This document shows, in pieces, positions 27,601 to 36,542 of a stretch of 55,214 nt of DNA (position 1 is its first letter; the number at the start of each line of letters is the position of its first letter). The notes under the pieces are model-generated. The model was not told the DNA's origin. It searched no databases and saw nothing but the letters and a program-made list of their open reading frames with translations. A program made the position numbers and the translations under genes. The DNA comes from a virus, in IMG/VR virus record IMGVR_UViG_3300040960_000562, positions 1 to 55,214 of that record; one strand, given 5' to 3'.

Positions 27601-30600
27601 CAAGTTTAAACTCATTATTATTGATCTTGATAGCATAAACATCCGTTGGAAGAACATTTGTATCAGACATTACCATTGAGGTATATGCCCCACCAACAAA
27701 TGTTGTTCTTGGGTTGTATATTAGTCTTTCTCCAGTGCTGAAGAAGTGATCACTAATAGTGAATACGCCAGTGCCAAGATTGACTACCGTTGAGATGTCA
27801 GGGTTAAACTGCTTCTCAAAGATAGGAGTTCCATTGTGCTTCAGCTCAAAGTCAAACTTGTTTGTTCTATCTCCATTAATAGAGTCAAACTGTGCGGTAA
27901 CTAGTTTCTCATTTACAGTTCCATAAGAGAGAACGGCAGGAATATTGAGAAGATCCTTTTCAGTCTGGATGACTTCACTATACAATTGAACGGTAATATC
28001 GTTATTGATATTAGAGTCTGGATAGAATACCAGATCTAGGTTGCTTCCAGAAACTTTAGAACCAAAAGTACCAATACCAGATGTGCTTCCGATGGAAATG
28101 AATGGATACTGCATCGTGAAGGCATTGTTGTTATTGTGGTTAAACAATACCTGATGTAGTGCCGAAGTGTTTCCATATGAAACTCTGGCGGTTGACTTCA
28201 CAGTAGTAACATCAGACCTCAGATAAGTCAGTACTGTGGAAATGCCAGTACCAGAGAATATTGAGTAGTTTGCCTCAAGTCTACCTTCTCTTACGGCAAC
28301 GTCTGGTTGTCCAGATGCCTTAAAGATATGAGTTCCAATGCCAGCAGCAGTTGTACCGAAACCAACAACTCTTGATCTAACAAGTACATCATTAGACTCA
28401 GTATTCTCAAACTTGAGTGAAAGAACACCAGAACTTATGTTGCTGATAAATGTTCCAATGAAGTTATTGGAGATTTGAGAACCAACATTGTTATCGAAGA
28501 AGAAGTCTGACTTGTAAGTATCGGTTCCATCGTGGTCGATGAACATATCAACCACAGTCTTATCTTTGGTTATCGTGTCGGTTAGTTCGACGATAGCAAA
28601 TACAGACTCAGTTGTCACCGTAGTTGCTTCATAAACTGTAGAAGTATTTCCAGAACCAACGGTAATATTGGAACCAATCAGGTTAATGAAACCAACAGAC
28701 TGAGTATTGATGCCTGTTAGGGTAGTGTTAAAGTTATTCTTAATAAACTTAACATCATAGTCAGAGTTATATGGATCGGCAGGAGTGAATCTCAACTTAA
28801 CATTACCAAATGAATCCTTGATTGCCTGAAGGTCAGCAAGTTGATCGGCACTATTGTAGATAGATCCCTTTTCTACCGTTATCAGTTCATCACTTGGAGT
28901 GTTGAGAACTATAAGTTCGGTTGCTTGTCTATTATTATTGTTTGGATTGATTATCTGAACAAAGTATCTGCTATATCCATCATTAGCAATGAAACTATCA
29001 ATGTCTCTGTACAAGGTTGTATTTGCGTCCTCAGAATTAGAGAACTGATCATTAAAGTTGTCAATAGTTAGAACACGGTTTGTTCTACACTCAATATAGT
29101 CTGCTAGTTTGGTATTTTGCAGTTTTACAAACTTGGACTTATTGGAAGTAACATCAACATCAATACCAAAGTCGAAGAAGTTGACAGTATCTACTCTTCT
29201 TTCACTGATTAGGTCAATGAGTGCGGTACTGGTCGAAGTTGTGCTCGTGGCAACAGATACCTTACCCTCACTGGTAATTCCAGTATCAGCAAAGTTCTTA
29301 AGACCAGAAGAGTGTAGAAGTCTGTTAACTGGATCAACCCAGTCTTCATATTCGATAGGACTCTTAATAGAATAGGAAAGATTCTGATAATAGTCATTAT
29401 CTGGAAGAACTTGATAGTCCTCATCCAACTTACCAGTATCAGTTGCCCAACCATAGTCAGTTTCTAGACCATAGTTTACCTTAAATATACCCTTGTTTTC
29501 TGTAATGGACTTAATAGTTGCTACAGTGCCAGAGTCCTTACCAACTATAACTTGATTCTCACTCAAAGTATAAGTTCCATATACCTTGATAGAGTCATTC
29601 AGGTTATCGGTGATGACAAGATCTCTTTCGGTATAAGTTGTTCCAGACTTGGTGAATAGTGTTTCACCGATGATGAAAGCACTTGCTTCTTGAGTTACAT
29701 TAAATACTGGATAGTTATTCTTATTGACCAGGAACGCGAATGAGTTCTGGGATGTATCTGCTACACCAGCATTAGTAGCATATGGTGAGATATCAAACTC
29801 AACTTCTGCTGGGTTTGTATTTCTGTAAGCAGTTACTTTAAAGAAGTTGTAAGCGTAGTCTGCTGAGTTAAAACCAGTTCCAGTAGTCGATGCTAGTGAA
29901 ATAGATTCTGCAAATACAAAGTCACCAACGGCAAATGGTGCTGTAGCAGTTGTGAAACCGCTTACAGGAGTTGATAATACGCAAGTAACGATACCCGCTG
30001 GTGAGGAGAAGATGCTGTTAATACCAACACCATTGCTATTGTTGATAGCGTATATCTCAGACTCTACTTCAGAGATACCCTTAGGTGACTCAAGAATCTC
30101 AACGGAAGAGATAGATGAACCCTGGACCTTTGCTATGACCAGTCCTGTGTCATAAGCAGTTCCTGTTGATGGGTTGACGATGACAAGATCTGGAACTGAA
30201 GTATATCCAGAACCACCAGAAGTCACATCAATGCTAGTAATGGAGTTTCTATTTACTACGGTGATATTTGGTGAGATATAAACTTCTGGGTTAAGTGTCT
30301 TGTCAGCAGAGAAGTCAAAACCTGGGTCCTGAATAGTGACTTGGTTGATTCTTCCCAGAGTAGTAGATGTTGGAATGATATCAGCATTTTCACCGATAGA
30401 AGAAGCAATACTTACAAACCTTGGAAGTTTCTTATAGTTGGCACCACCAAAGGTAATTCTCATGGAGTCTACACCACCAAGAGCTCTTGGTGAAGAAGTA
30501 GAATACTTAAGAACACTTGTATCAGACTGGTTATACTGAAGATCTTCAGGAACAGCACCTAGAGAGATATCGAATGTAGTTGACCCAATACCAGAGACGG

Positions 30601-33600
30601 TATAAGTTCCATTATATCTGCTGTCAGTAAATAGTATTTCATTATAGTTTTTAACTTCAGTATCAGCACTGCTTATGAAACCTGCCTTGTCTAACTGATA
30701 GTAGACTTTAGATGGAAGATCTTTATTGTAGTTGAGAGTAAAGGTTGCTGTCGTGGTAACTCCAACAGTACCAACACCAGAAGTGCTGAAAGTGGTGGAA
30801 GAACCGATAGAAACCAACTCATTCTTAAACTCTCTATCATAGAAGAGTTTGAGAGTGTATCCATTCAGAGATGTGTCTGATACATTAAAGACTAGGTTAT
30901 TATCTCTAACAACCTCAAGTTGTGGGTTGATTCTTGACAACTCTTGACTCGAACCACCAGTAGAAGCAAAACTTACAACTGTTGGGGGAGTAGAAATAGA
31001 ATCATAATGTGTTGGTGAAAGGTTGATAGTGTCATCATCTATTCTGTAAACAAAGTATGAACCAGTAGATAGACCAGATACAACCAAGTCGGAAGCATTG
31101 TAGAATACCTTATCACCAGTCTTAAGACCATGATCAACCAGAGTCAACTCATTGGTCGAAGAATTGACAGATGTTGAGTTAAACCCGATTGGGTTGACAA
31201 GCAGACGATCGTAAGTTGAGTTATACTTGAGATATGCTGATACAGAAGTACCAACACCAACAGACTGTTCGGAGTTGAGACTCAACTTGATAGTATCACC
31301 ATTGGTAAGTCCATGTGCCGTAGAAACAGAAACTCTTGCTTTGATCTTTTCTGCTCTGGCAGTTACCTGAACTTTGTTCGAGGTTAGTGAGTATCTGTAG
31401 TCGGTGCTGTCACCATTAGCAGTAATATTTCTAAAGTACAGACCTTCTGTGTTTGTTGTCAGTCCAACTTGTGTGCAAAGACCGATGAAATCACCAGACT
31501 TCTTAACAACAAATAGTGTTTCACTATTTCCACTTTGTGGAATTGAGAATGTAGCACTGGTTTCAGTGTTCGAAACTGTGAAACCTTGCGAACCACCAAT
31601 TCTTTCGAACGTTACTTGCTGACCAGTTCTGAATGGATGGTTTGGTAGATAAACACTCTGGATAGGAACAGATACTGTTCTATGTCTATCTCCAACGAAG
31701 TATCCTCTAGAAGAATCAGAACCTGTTGTTGTTCCAATACCTACCGAGTGGATGGGGTTAAAGTAAACCTTATCATCAACACCAGAATTAAAGTAAGAAG
31801 TTCTAACTGGAAGTGTAAATCTATTTGGTGATATGAATACATCAGTGAACGCTGTATGAGCAGACCCTGCGATGCCTCTTACAACCCTGATGACTTTGTT
31901 TTGGGGGTATGTTGCCAAAACAGACATTCTTTCTGTTCCAATAGCAACTGTAGTTCCAGCAGCAACGGTAGATGGAATGTTAATAACAAAGATATCTGTT
32001 ACAAAACCAACAGTTGAGTTAGCAGCAACTTCACCAACCAACTTGGTTGACTCAGAGGTAACACCAATCTTGTGTAGTTTTGTCAGACCAGGGACGAAGG
32101 TTGACAGACCAGAAATAGCAATCTGGTCATTCTCTAAGAATGTATGTGATGGAGAAACGTGTACAGATACTTGGTTAGCATTATCCCAAACAAGAACATT
32201 AGACTGATAAGTCTGAATGCTTGTTGTTACATCGGTAATTGGTTTACCAGTTACTCTTTCGACATAAGCAGCAAGTCCACCACCATTAGTTTCTGTATTA
32301 TCAAATGATGCCACATCATTTACTCTATAGTTACTTCCAGGCTCATTGATAGTGAAACCATCAACAGAACCTTTAGTAATAGAGTCAATAACAGCACTCT
32401 GCATTAGAGTCTCATAAGACTCAGAGATGAAGTCGTTATTAGCGAAAGCATCACCAACCTTGTATGGGAAGGTGTTTCTTGTCAGAGTTGAGTTGTTAAA
32501 GTCATATTCTTGATCTAAGTTCTGAATAACTGGAAGAGAACGATATGTATGTCCAAGGAAGTATGGGAACTGAGAGTTCTTACCATCACTGGTAATACCT
32601 ACGTGATATGAGTAAACACCGTTGGGGAACTCTGGAGTCTTGGCATATCTACCATTGTGCTCGTCCAGATCACCAGATGAAGTAAACTTGTAGTCCTCAA
32701 CGAAGAACCCAGCAGCAAATCCAACAGGTCTGTCTACAATATCAGCAGTAACTCTTTGATATCCACTGGTCAGAACTTTAATACCAGAGTTGATATCTGC
32801 TGGATCAATATAAGCATAAGCACCATATATTGGGTTTCCATCATATGCCCAACCAATAATTGGTGAGTGTGATGTTCCATCATCGCCAAACTCAGAGTCT
32901 CCAATACTGGTCGTGTAACCAACTACACCATACTCAAGTTCTCCATTGTTATCTAAGAGAATCTCATCACCAAAACGATAGTGGTTATTCAGTGTAAGTG
33001 CTCTAACAGAGGCATCAACACTACCGTTTCTGCCAGCAGGTGTCACGGTAACACTGGTGGTGTTTTGGACGTATCCTACGCCCGAATTCAGCACCACAAC
33101 GTTGGTGACTTTACCACCAGAAACCATTGCTCTTAGTCTGGCACCAACACCATCACCGACAACTGTCAGGTCTGGAGCAGATGTATACTCACTGCCACCA
33201 TTGGTGACCTGAACAGAAACAATAGAACCACCAGAAATGAGAGGTTTCAGTTCAGCATTCTTACCGTTTTTGATCTTGATATCTGGTCTCTTATGGAAAT
33301 TGAGGATGGTTGTACCATATCCAGTACCAGTTTCGTAAAGGTAAAGGTCAACAATTTCACCCCTAACAACTGGAGTTGCTGTAATTACTCCAGATACTCC
33401 ATTAAACTCAGCATTAACCGAGATGGAAACATCTGGATAAGCAAAGTTTTGGAAATCAGTACCAACTCCAGTAATGCTAACTGGCAGTCTCTTAGTGTAG
33501 TTTGTAAGGTTTGTAGCACCAACACCAGCATTTGCCAGTTTAAATGTATCATCAGATACTTTAAGAATCTTGTATCTTACGGAAGTTGTAAGACCAGTTG

Positions 33601-36541
33601 CCACAGAACCATCAGATGTGTATAAGACTACATCACCATCGGCAAAACCATGGTTCTTAAAGGTTATAGAGTCTTCTACTGTTGAGATATTTTCTGGTTT
33701 TACTTTCAGTTTTCTGTTTTGATATCCACTACCAGGGTTGATAACCTTAACAGACTTAAGAGTTTTCTTACCCTCAAACATTCTAAACTTGTGAATGCCT
33801 TGAGAAGTTGTCGTGAAACCTACTGTACTGATACCACTAGCATAGTTCTCAAACGTTTCATACAGTTTAATAGTAGAACTATTGACAATTTGGGCATAAT
33901 AAACTGAACCACTGTTCAGTCTAATGTCTTGGTGAGCGTTGCTTCCACCAAAAGTGCCTACACCAAGAGCGTTGTTTCCATTTCTATTATAGACAATGGC
34001 ATCACCATTTCTGAGATTATGTGGTTTCGGGAAGGTAATGGTATCATCAGAGTTGCTAACTCCACCACCACCTGCTGTTAGTCTGGCATCAAACTCAATT
34101 TCACGATATCTTGTCTCTAAAACTGGTTCTAAGATGGCACCAGAACCATTACCACCATCAATAGTTACAGATAAAACATCAACAAGGTCAAAGTCTTGTG
34201 GGTCTACTTTTACCTCTTTTACATTACCCTCAATAACAGCTCTGACTAGAGCAGTTGTGTATCCAGTTCCAGGTGAAGCAATTTCGATATCTGGTGGAGA
34301 AATAACATCATAGTTTGTTCCACCATTGTAAAGACGAACACTATCAACTGGACCGGAGTAAATTTTGTCAGTTGACTTGTAGTTAATGATCTCTACACCG
34401 TTTACCAACATACCAGTTGATGCTGGAAGAGTTGGGGAGTCATTACCATTCTGGACATTTCTGTTCAGTGGAAACTTCTTCAGGAGTTTTTGTGGATAGA
34501 TATATCCACTCTTCTGAGCAGAAAGCGTAAATGTATGAGAACCACTAGCACTACTTGAGGTAAACTCAACTGGGTTATCACTTACAATAAGAGATCTTGA
34601 GGCATATAGTTTGATCTGGTTTGCCAAAGGAAGAACTTTGACGTAGTAAAATCCTTCAGTTAGTCCAGTCAGAGAAGATGAAGAGTATGTGTAGTATACT
34701 TCATCACCAGTGATGAATGGAACATTGCCACCAAAAGAAAGAATGGAATACTTTTCGGTGGTGCTATTGTATCCTTGTAAAGCACTTCCACTAGCAGATG
34801 CTATAGTTGCTCTAAGAACGTTCTCTGTGATATCATATGATGGTAGTGAGTTTGAGGCAACATAAGCACTACCACTACGGTCAGTGTAAACATTTTGGAC
34901 ATCACTAGTTACAGTGTTATTGCCGTAGAAAATACCAGTTCCACTACTAGATGCGGTGTTTAGTTTTCTTCTGATAGTGTAGATAACTGAGGAACTTGCG
35001 GTAAAACCACTTAGGTTATTAAGTGTTATTTGCTTGTTCGAAGCGTTGATACTGGCAACAACAGCATCACTGTGTAAAACAGTCTCTGTAGTTCCATTTA
35101 GAATATCTACATTATCCCCAACCTTGAGACTTGACTTATCAAGTTCACTCTTCAGTTGGAATGTAGAACCACTAATACTTTCTACATCAAATCTGGAACT
35201 TGTATTATAGATCCAACTGTTAGCAAATATTTCTTTATCGGTTTTATCAGTTTCTGGGTTAAGAATCTTCTCACCAACGTTCTTGGTATAGATCCTTTCT
35301 CCCTCTGTTGTTAGAAGAATATCATGAACAGGTTCAAATTCCGACAATACACCTGTGATACGGAGTTCTACTTTCTTAGTGGTATCTCCATTTTCATAAC
35401 CAAAGAAGACCTCATCAGTTCTGAGATCAGTCTTGGTTGGGATTGCTGTACCAATACCACTACATCCAAGGAACTGGTTTACAGTTTTGCCTTTGTACTC
35501 AATAGTATTTCTACCGGAGATGACCTTACCAGTGTCGGCAAAACCAACTGTAGAGTCAACGGTAACGACTGAAGACCCAACAGATACAGCACTGATGACT
35601 TTAGTCGATGGTTGAATCTCAAATGTACCCTCAATAAGATCTCTATCATCAAAACCAACAAACAAACCTAGTTTGTAGTAGGTGCTGATACCAGACCTGG
35701 TGAATATTTCTACTTCAGATACTGATGCTTTTGTTTCGGAGTCGGTAGACTTAGTGATAGTTTGACCAACTAAGTTGTTTGGATCGCCAGAAACTCTCTC
35801 AGCGATAATAACTTCTCTTCTTCTGTATTCAGCAGCAGATGGTTTTACAAGATAATCTTCTAGGTCGATGACTTGTGGGTCAACACCATACAAAACCTTA
35901 AAGAGAATTTTGTATGATTCTTCAGTTCCCTTTGATTCGTAGAGACTTCTTGCCTCTTTGATGAAGTTGTTTACATCGAGGTTTGATACAAAGTCAACAT
36001 TCTCAAGACCTGGAGTAAAGGAATACTTGAGTTTGTTGTAAAATTCTTTGAGGAAACGGGTACTTAAGTTCTCAACTGTAGAACCAACAGCATGAGATGC
36101 TGCTGATGAGTTCTCAAATATAAGTTCTTCGGAGTCTAAGTCTGTTCTGTATGAAGTAATTCCACAAAAACCTCTGATACATCCAGTAAAAGAGTTCGTA
36201 GTGATACCAGTATAGGTAAAGATTTCATCATTGATCTGGAATAAACCATATTCCAGAGGGAAACCCTTGGTTGTTGCTACCTGTACAGTATCAGTAGTCG
36301 ATGAAATACCAGCGGAGAGAGTTGTCTCACCAACGATTACTTCAGGAGTCAGGTTATCTAACTTTAGGTACTGGTCTAGGTTATCAGAAAGGTCTGATGG
36401 ACCACCCTGATATTCCTGGGAGATATAATATTGTTTTAGAAAATCTACTGTTTTTGGACTTTCTGAAAGTATGAATTCTGGTAGTTGACTCTCGATTATT
36501 TGCTGAACTTTTACCCTCTTCTCAAAGCCCGTTTGTATCAT
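24680..36541 (-). CDS. Giant baseplate protein in the gp7 position
   Basis: At 3953 residues this single gene takes up over a fifth of the window. Position between gp6 and gp8 is that of T4 gp7 (1032 residues), but I see no direct sequence match to gp7. N-terminal residues 1-260 form a conserved head (VQQIIESQLPEFILSESPKT, VDFLKQYYISQEYQGGPSDL, SLYESKGTEESYKILFKVLY). The rest is repetitive: at least a dozen GG(S/T)GYxxxP-type motifs, and many stretches resembling GVGTTxxx(F/Y)xI. A YHYH-like domain lies at about 1220-1330 (GWAYDGNPIYGAYAY, LDEHNGRY, YSYHVGIT, FPYFLGHTYR). It likely builds the baseplate wedge and outer arms. No frame break is seen across 11.9 kb. Confidence 0.92.
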   Translation of the reverse strand: MIQTGFEKRVKVQQIIESQLPEFILSESPKTVDFLKQYYISQEYQGGPSDLSDNLDQYLKLDNLTPEVIVGETTLSAGISSTTDTVQVATTKGFPLEYGLFQINDEIFTYTGITTNSFTGCIRGFCGITSYRTDLDSEELIFENSSAASHAVGSTVENLSTRFLKEFYNKLKYSFTPGLENVDFVSNLDVNNFIKEARSLYESKGTEESYKILFKVLYGVDPQVIDLEDYLVKPSAAEYRRREVIIAERVSGDPNNLVGQTITKSTDSETKASVSEVEIFTRSGISTYYKLGLFVGFDDRDLIEGTFEIQPSTKVISAVSVGSSVVTVDSTVGFADTGKVISGRNTIEYKGKTVNQFLGCSGIGTAIPTKTDLRTDEVFFGYENGDTTKKVELRITGVLSEFEPVHDILLTTEGERIYTKNVGEKILNPETDKTDKEIFANSWIYNTSSRFDVESISGSTFQLKSELDKSSLKVGDNVDILNGTTETVLHSDAVVASINASNKQITLNNLSGFTASSSVIYTIRRKLNTASSSGTGIFYGNNTVTSDVQNVYTDRSGSAYVASNSLPSYDITENVLRATIASASGSALQGYNSTTEKYSILSFGGNVPFITGDEVYYTYSSSSLTGLTEGFYYVKVLPLANQIKLYASRSLIVSDNPVEFTSSSASGSHTFTLSAQKSGYIYPQKLLKKFPLNRNVQNGNDSPTLPASTGMLVNGVEIINYKSTDKIYSGPVDSVRLYNGGTNYDVISPPDIEIASPGTGYTTALVRAVIEGNVKEVKVDPQDFDLVDVLSVTIDGGNGSGAILEPVLETRYREIEFDARLTAGGGGVSNSDDTITFPKPHNLRNGDAIVYNRNGNNALGVGTFGGSNAHQDIRLNSGSVYYAQIVNSSTIKLYETFENYASGISTVGFTTTSQGIHKFRMFEGKKTLKSVKVINPGSGYQNRKLKVKPENISTVEDSITFKNHGFADGDVVLYTSDGSVATGLTTSVRYKILKVSDDTFKLANAGVGATNLTNYTKRLPVSITGVGTDFQNFAYPDVSISVNAEFNGVSGVITATPVVRGEIVDLYLYETGTGYGTTILNFHKRPDIKIKNGKNAELKPLISGGSIVSVQVTNGGSEYTSAPDLTVVGDGVGARLRAMVSGGKVTNVVVLNSGVGYVQNTTSVTVTPAGRNGSVDASVRALTLNNHYRFGDEILLDNNGELEYGVVGYTTSIGDSEFGDDGTSHSPIIGWAYDGNPIYGAYAYIDPADINSGIKVLTSGYQRVTADIVDRPVGFAAGFFVEDYKFTSSGDLDEHNGRYAKTPEFPNGVYSYHVGITSDGKNSQFPYFLGHTYRSLPVIQNLDQEYDFNNSTLTRNTFPYKVGDAFANNDFISESYETLMQSAVIDSITKGSVDGFTINEPGSNYRVNDVASFDNTETNGGGLAAYVERVTGKPITDVTTSIQTYQSNVLVWDNANQVSVHVSPSHTFLENDQIAISGLSTFVPGLTKLHKIGVTSESTKLVGEVAANSTVGFVTDIFVINIPSTVAAGTTVAIGTERMSVLATYPQNKVIRVVRGIAGSAHTAFTDVFISPNRFTLPVRTSYFNSGVDDKVYFNPIHSVGIGTTTGSDSSRGYFVGDRHRTVSVPIQSVYLPNHPFRTGQQVTFERIGGSQGFTVSNTETSATFSIPQSGNSETLFVVKKSGDFIGLCTQVGLTTNTEGLYFRNITANGDSTDYRYSLTSNKVQVTARAEKIKARVSVSTAHGLTNGDTIKLSLNSEQSVGVGTSVSAYLKYNSTYDRLLVNPIGFNSTSVNSSTNELTLVDHGLKTGDKVFYNASDLVVSGLSTGSYFVYRIDDDTINLSPTHYDSISTPPTVVSFASTGGSSQELSRINPQLEVVRDNNLVFNVSDTSLNGYTLKLFYDREFKNELVSIGSSTTFSTSGVGTVGVTTTATFTLNYNKDLPSKVYYQLDKAGFISSADTEVKNYNEILFTDSRYNGTYTVSGIGSTTFDISLGAVPEDLQYNQSDTSVLKYSTSSPRALGGVDSMRITFGGANYKKLPRFVSIASSIGENADIIPTSTTLGRINQVTIQDPGFDFSADKTLNPEVYISPNITVVNRNSITSIDVTSGGSGYTSVPDLVIVNPSTGTAYDTGLVIAKVQGSSISSVEILESPKGISEVESEIYAINNSNGVGINSIFSSPAGIVTCVLSTPVSGFTTATAPFAVGDFVFAESISLASTTGTGFNSADYAYNFFKVTAYRNTNPAEVEFDISPYATNAGVADTSQNSFAFLVNKNNYPVFNVTQEASAFIIGETLFTKSGTTYTERDLVITDNLNDSIKVYGTYTLSENQVIVGKDSGTVATIKSITENKGIFKVNYGLETDYGWATDTGKLDEDYQVLPDNDYYQNLSYSIKSPIEYEDWVDPVNRLLHSSGLKNFADTGITSEGKVSVATSTTSTSTALIDLISERRVDTVNFFDFGIDVDVTSNKSKFVKLQNTKLADYIECRTNRVLTIDNFNDQFSNSEDANTTLYRDIDSFIANDGYSRYFVQIINPNNNNRQATELIVLNTPSDELITVEKGSIYNSADQLADLQAIKDSFGNVKLRFTPADPYNSDYDVKFIKNNFNTTLTGINTQSVGFINLIGSNITVGSGNTSTVYEATTVTTESVFAIVELTDTITKDKTVVDMFIDHDGTDTYKSDFFFDNNVGSQISNNFIGTFISNISSGVLSLKFENTESNDVLVRSRVVGFGTTAAGIGTHIFKASGQPDVAVREGRLEANYSIFSGTGISTVLTYLRSDVTTVKSTARVSYGNTSALHQVLFNHNNNNAFTMQYPFISIGSTSGIGTFGSKVSGSNLDLVFYPDSNINNDITVQLYSEVIQTEKDLLNIPAVLSYGTVNEKLVTAQFDSINGDRTNKFDFELKHNGTPIFEKQFNPDISTVVNLGTGVFTISDHFFSTGERLIYNPRTTFVGGAYTSMVMSDTNVLPTDVYAIKINNNEFKLATSRANANAGTAVTFSSAGSGNGHTLEMFKKLEKSLITIDGVGRAPLAYTPVNHTLSDNGGSISVGATYFGVSGISSIIPGDVLKIDNEYMKVDAVGLGTTTIGPITGSGSFNVVKTERGFVGTLATTHTDGATLRLYQGSYNMTRSQIHFTEAPRGNTQELVDESNIPYTKSTFGGRVYLRQDYSTNQIYDNITRQFTGIGATYRLTVGGANTTGIETGSGLVFINNMFQTPTTSNNVGGNYSFIENAGISSVVFTGVNNATFISDYDVNQNLLPRGGLIVSLGSTQGLGFAPLVGASVTAFVSGGVIQSVGLGSTDIVGSGYRGTVSIGVTDPNHSGNAATITATVGAGGTLSFTVSDGGSGYSSNPVIEIPEPNYENLSVVGVSRLGIGATTDTGSGLLLNVEVGAATTNVGIGSTLFEVTNFKITRPGWGFRKGDKFKPVGLVTARHLAAPINDFEIEVLEVFDDNFAAWQFGQLDYIDSIASLQNGTRKRFPLNYNGELVSFETDPDNVDSAAIDLESLLLIYVNGVLQDPNIHYNFEGGTSITFTTAPTSNDNIDIFFYMGTRDVDSIIVDINETIKVGDIIQLQKTENSLLQDPRTIYNINASDKVETNIYSGLGIDDANYKPFSWTKQKVDKNLGGELIYKSRDSIESQVYPTAKIIGDLSTSATEIFVDDAQFFNYEENESSINITSVNGLIVNTTTDPVAAAITAVVSAAGTISSFTITSGGSGYVGASTDVKISAPKAVGVGVGTTATATATITNGSISALSITNAGFGYTHTAPPQVLTSFPKVSVENLSGITAVAGFAGTVTGIGTTVGTGGNALALKFTLNASSFTGLQAGYPIYVFNTSIGSGVTSINGSDSSVVGIGTSFLDNVYIINDFHSSSTTGVATCNILSTTSVAGLSTSGSATDPRGYFSWGRLSGFSRSSSPVSIAVTGLTVDSGLSTFPTIQRRGYGLRDGGALRKDLG

Positions 36542-36542
36542 T

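Noticed and set aside
24680-36541. CRISPR-like or tandem DNA repeats in the giant gene
   Set aside because: The repeats are at protein level (GGxGYxxxP), irregularly spaced and coded by varying codons; no regular repeat-spacer pattern.
24680-36541. Naming the 3953-residue protein gp7
   Set aside because: Only gene order supports it; no sequence match to T4 gp7 could be seen, so no symbol is given.
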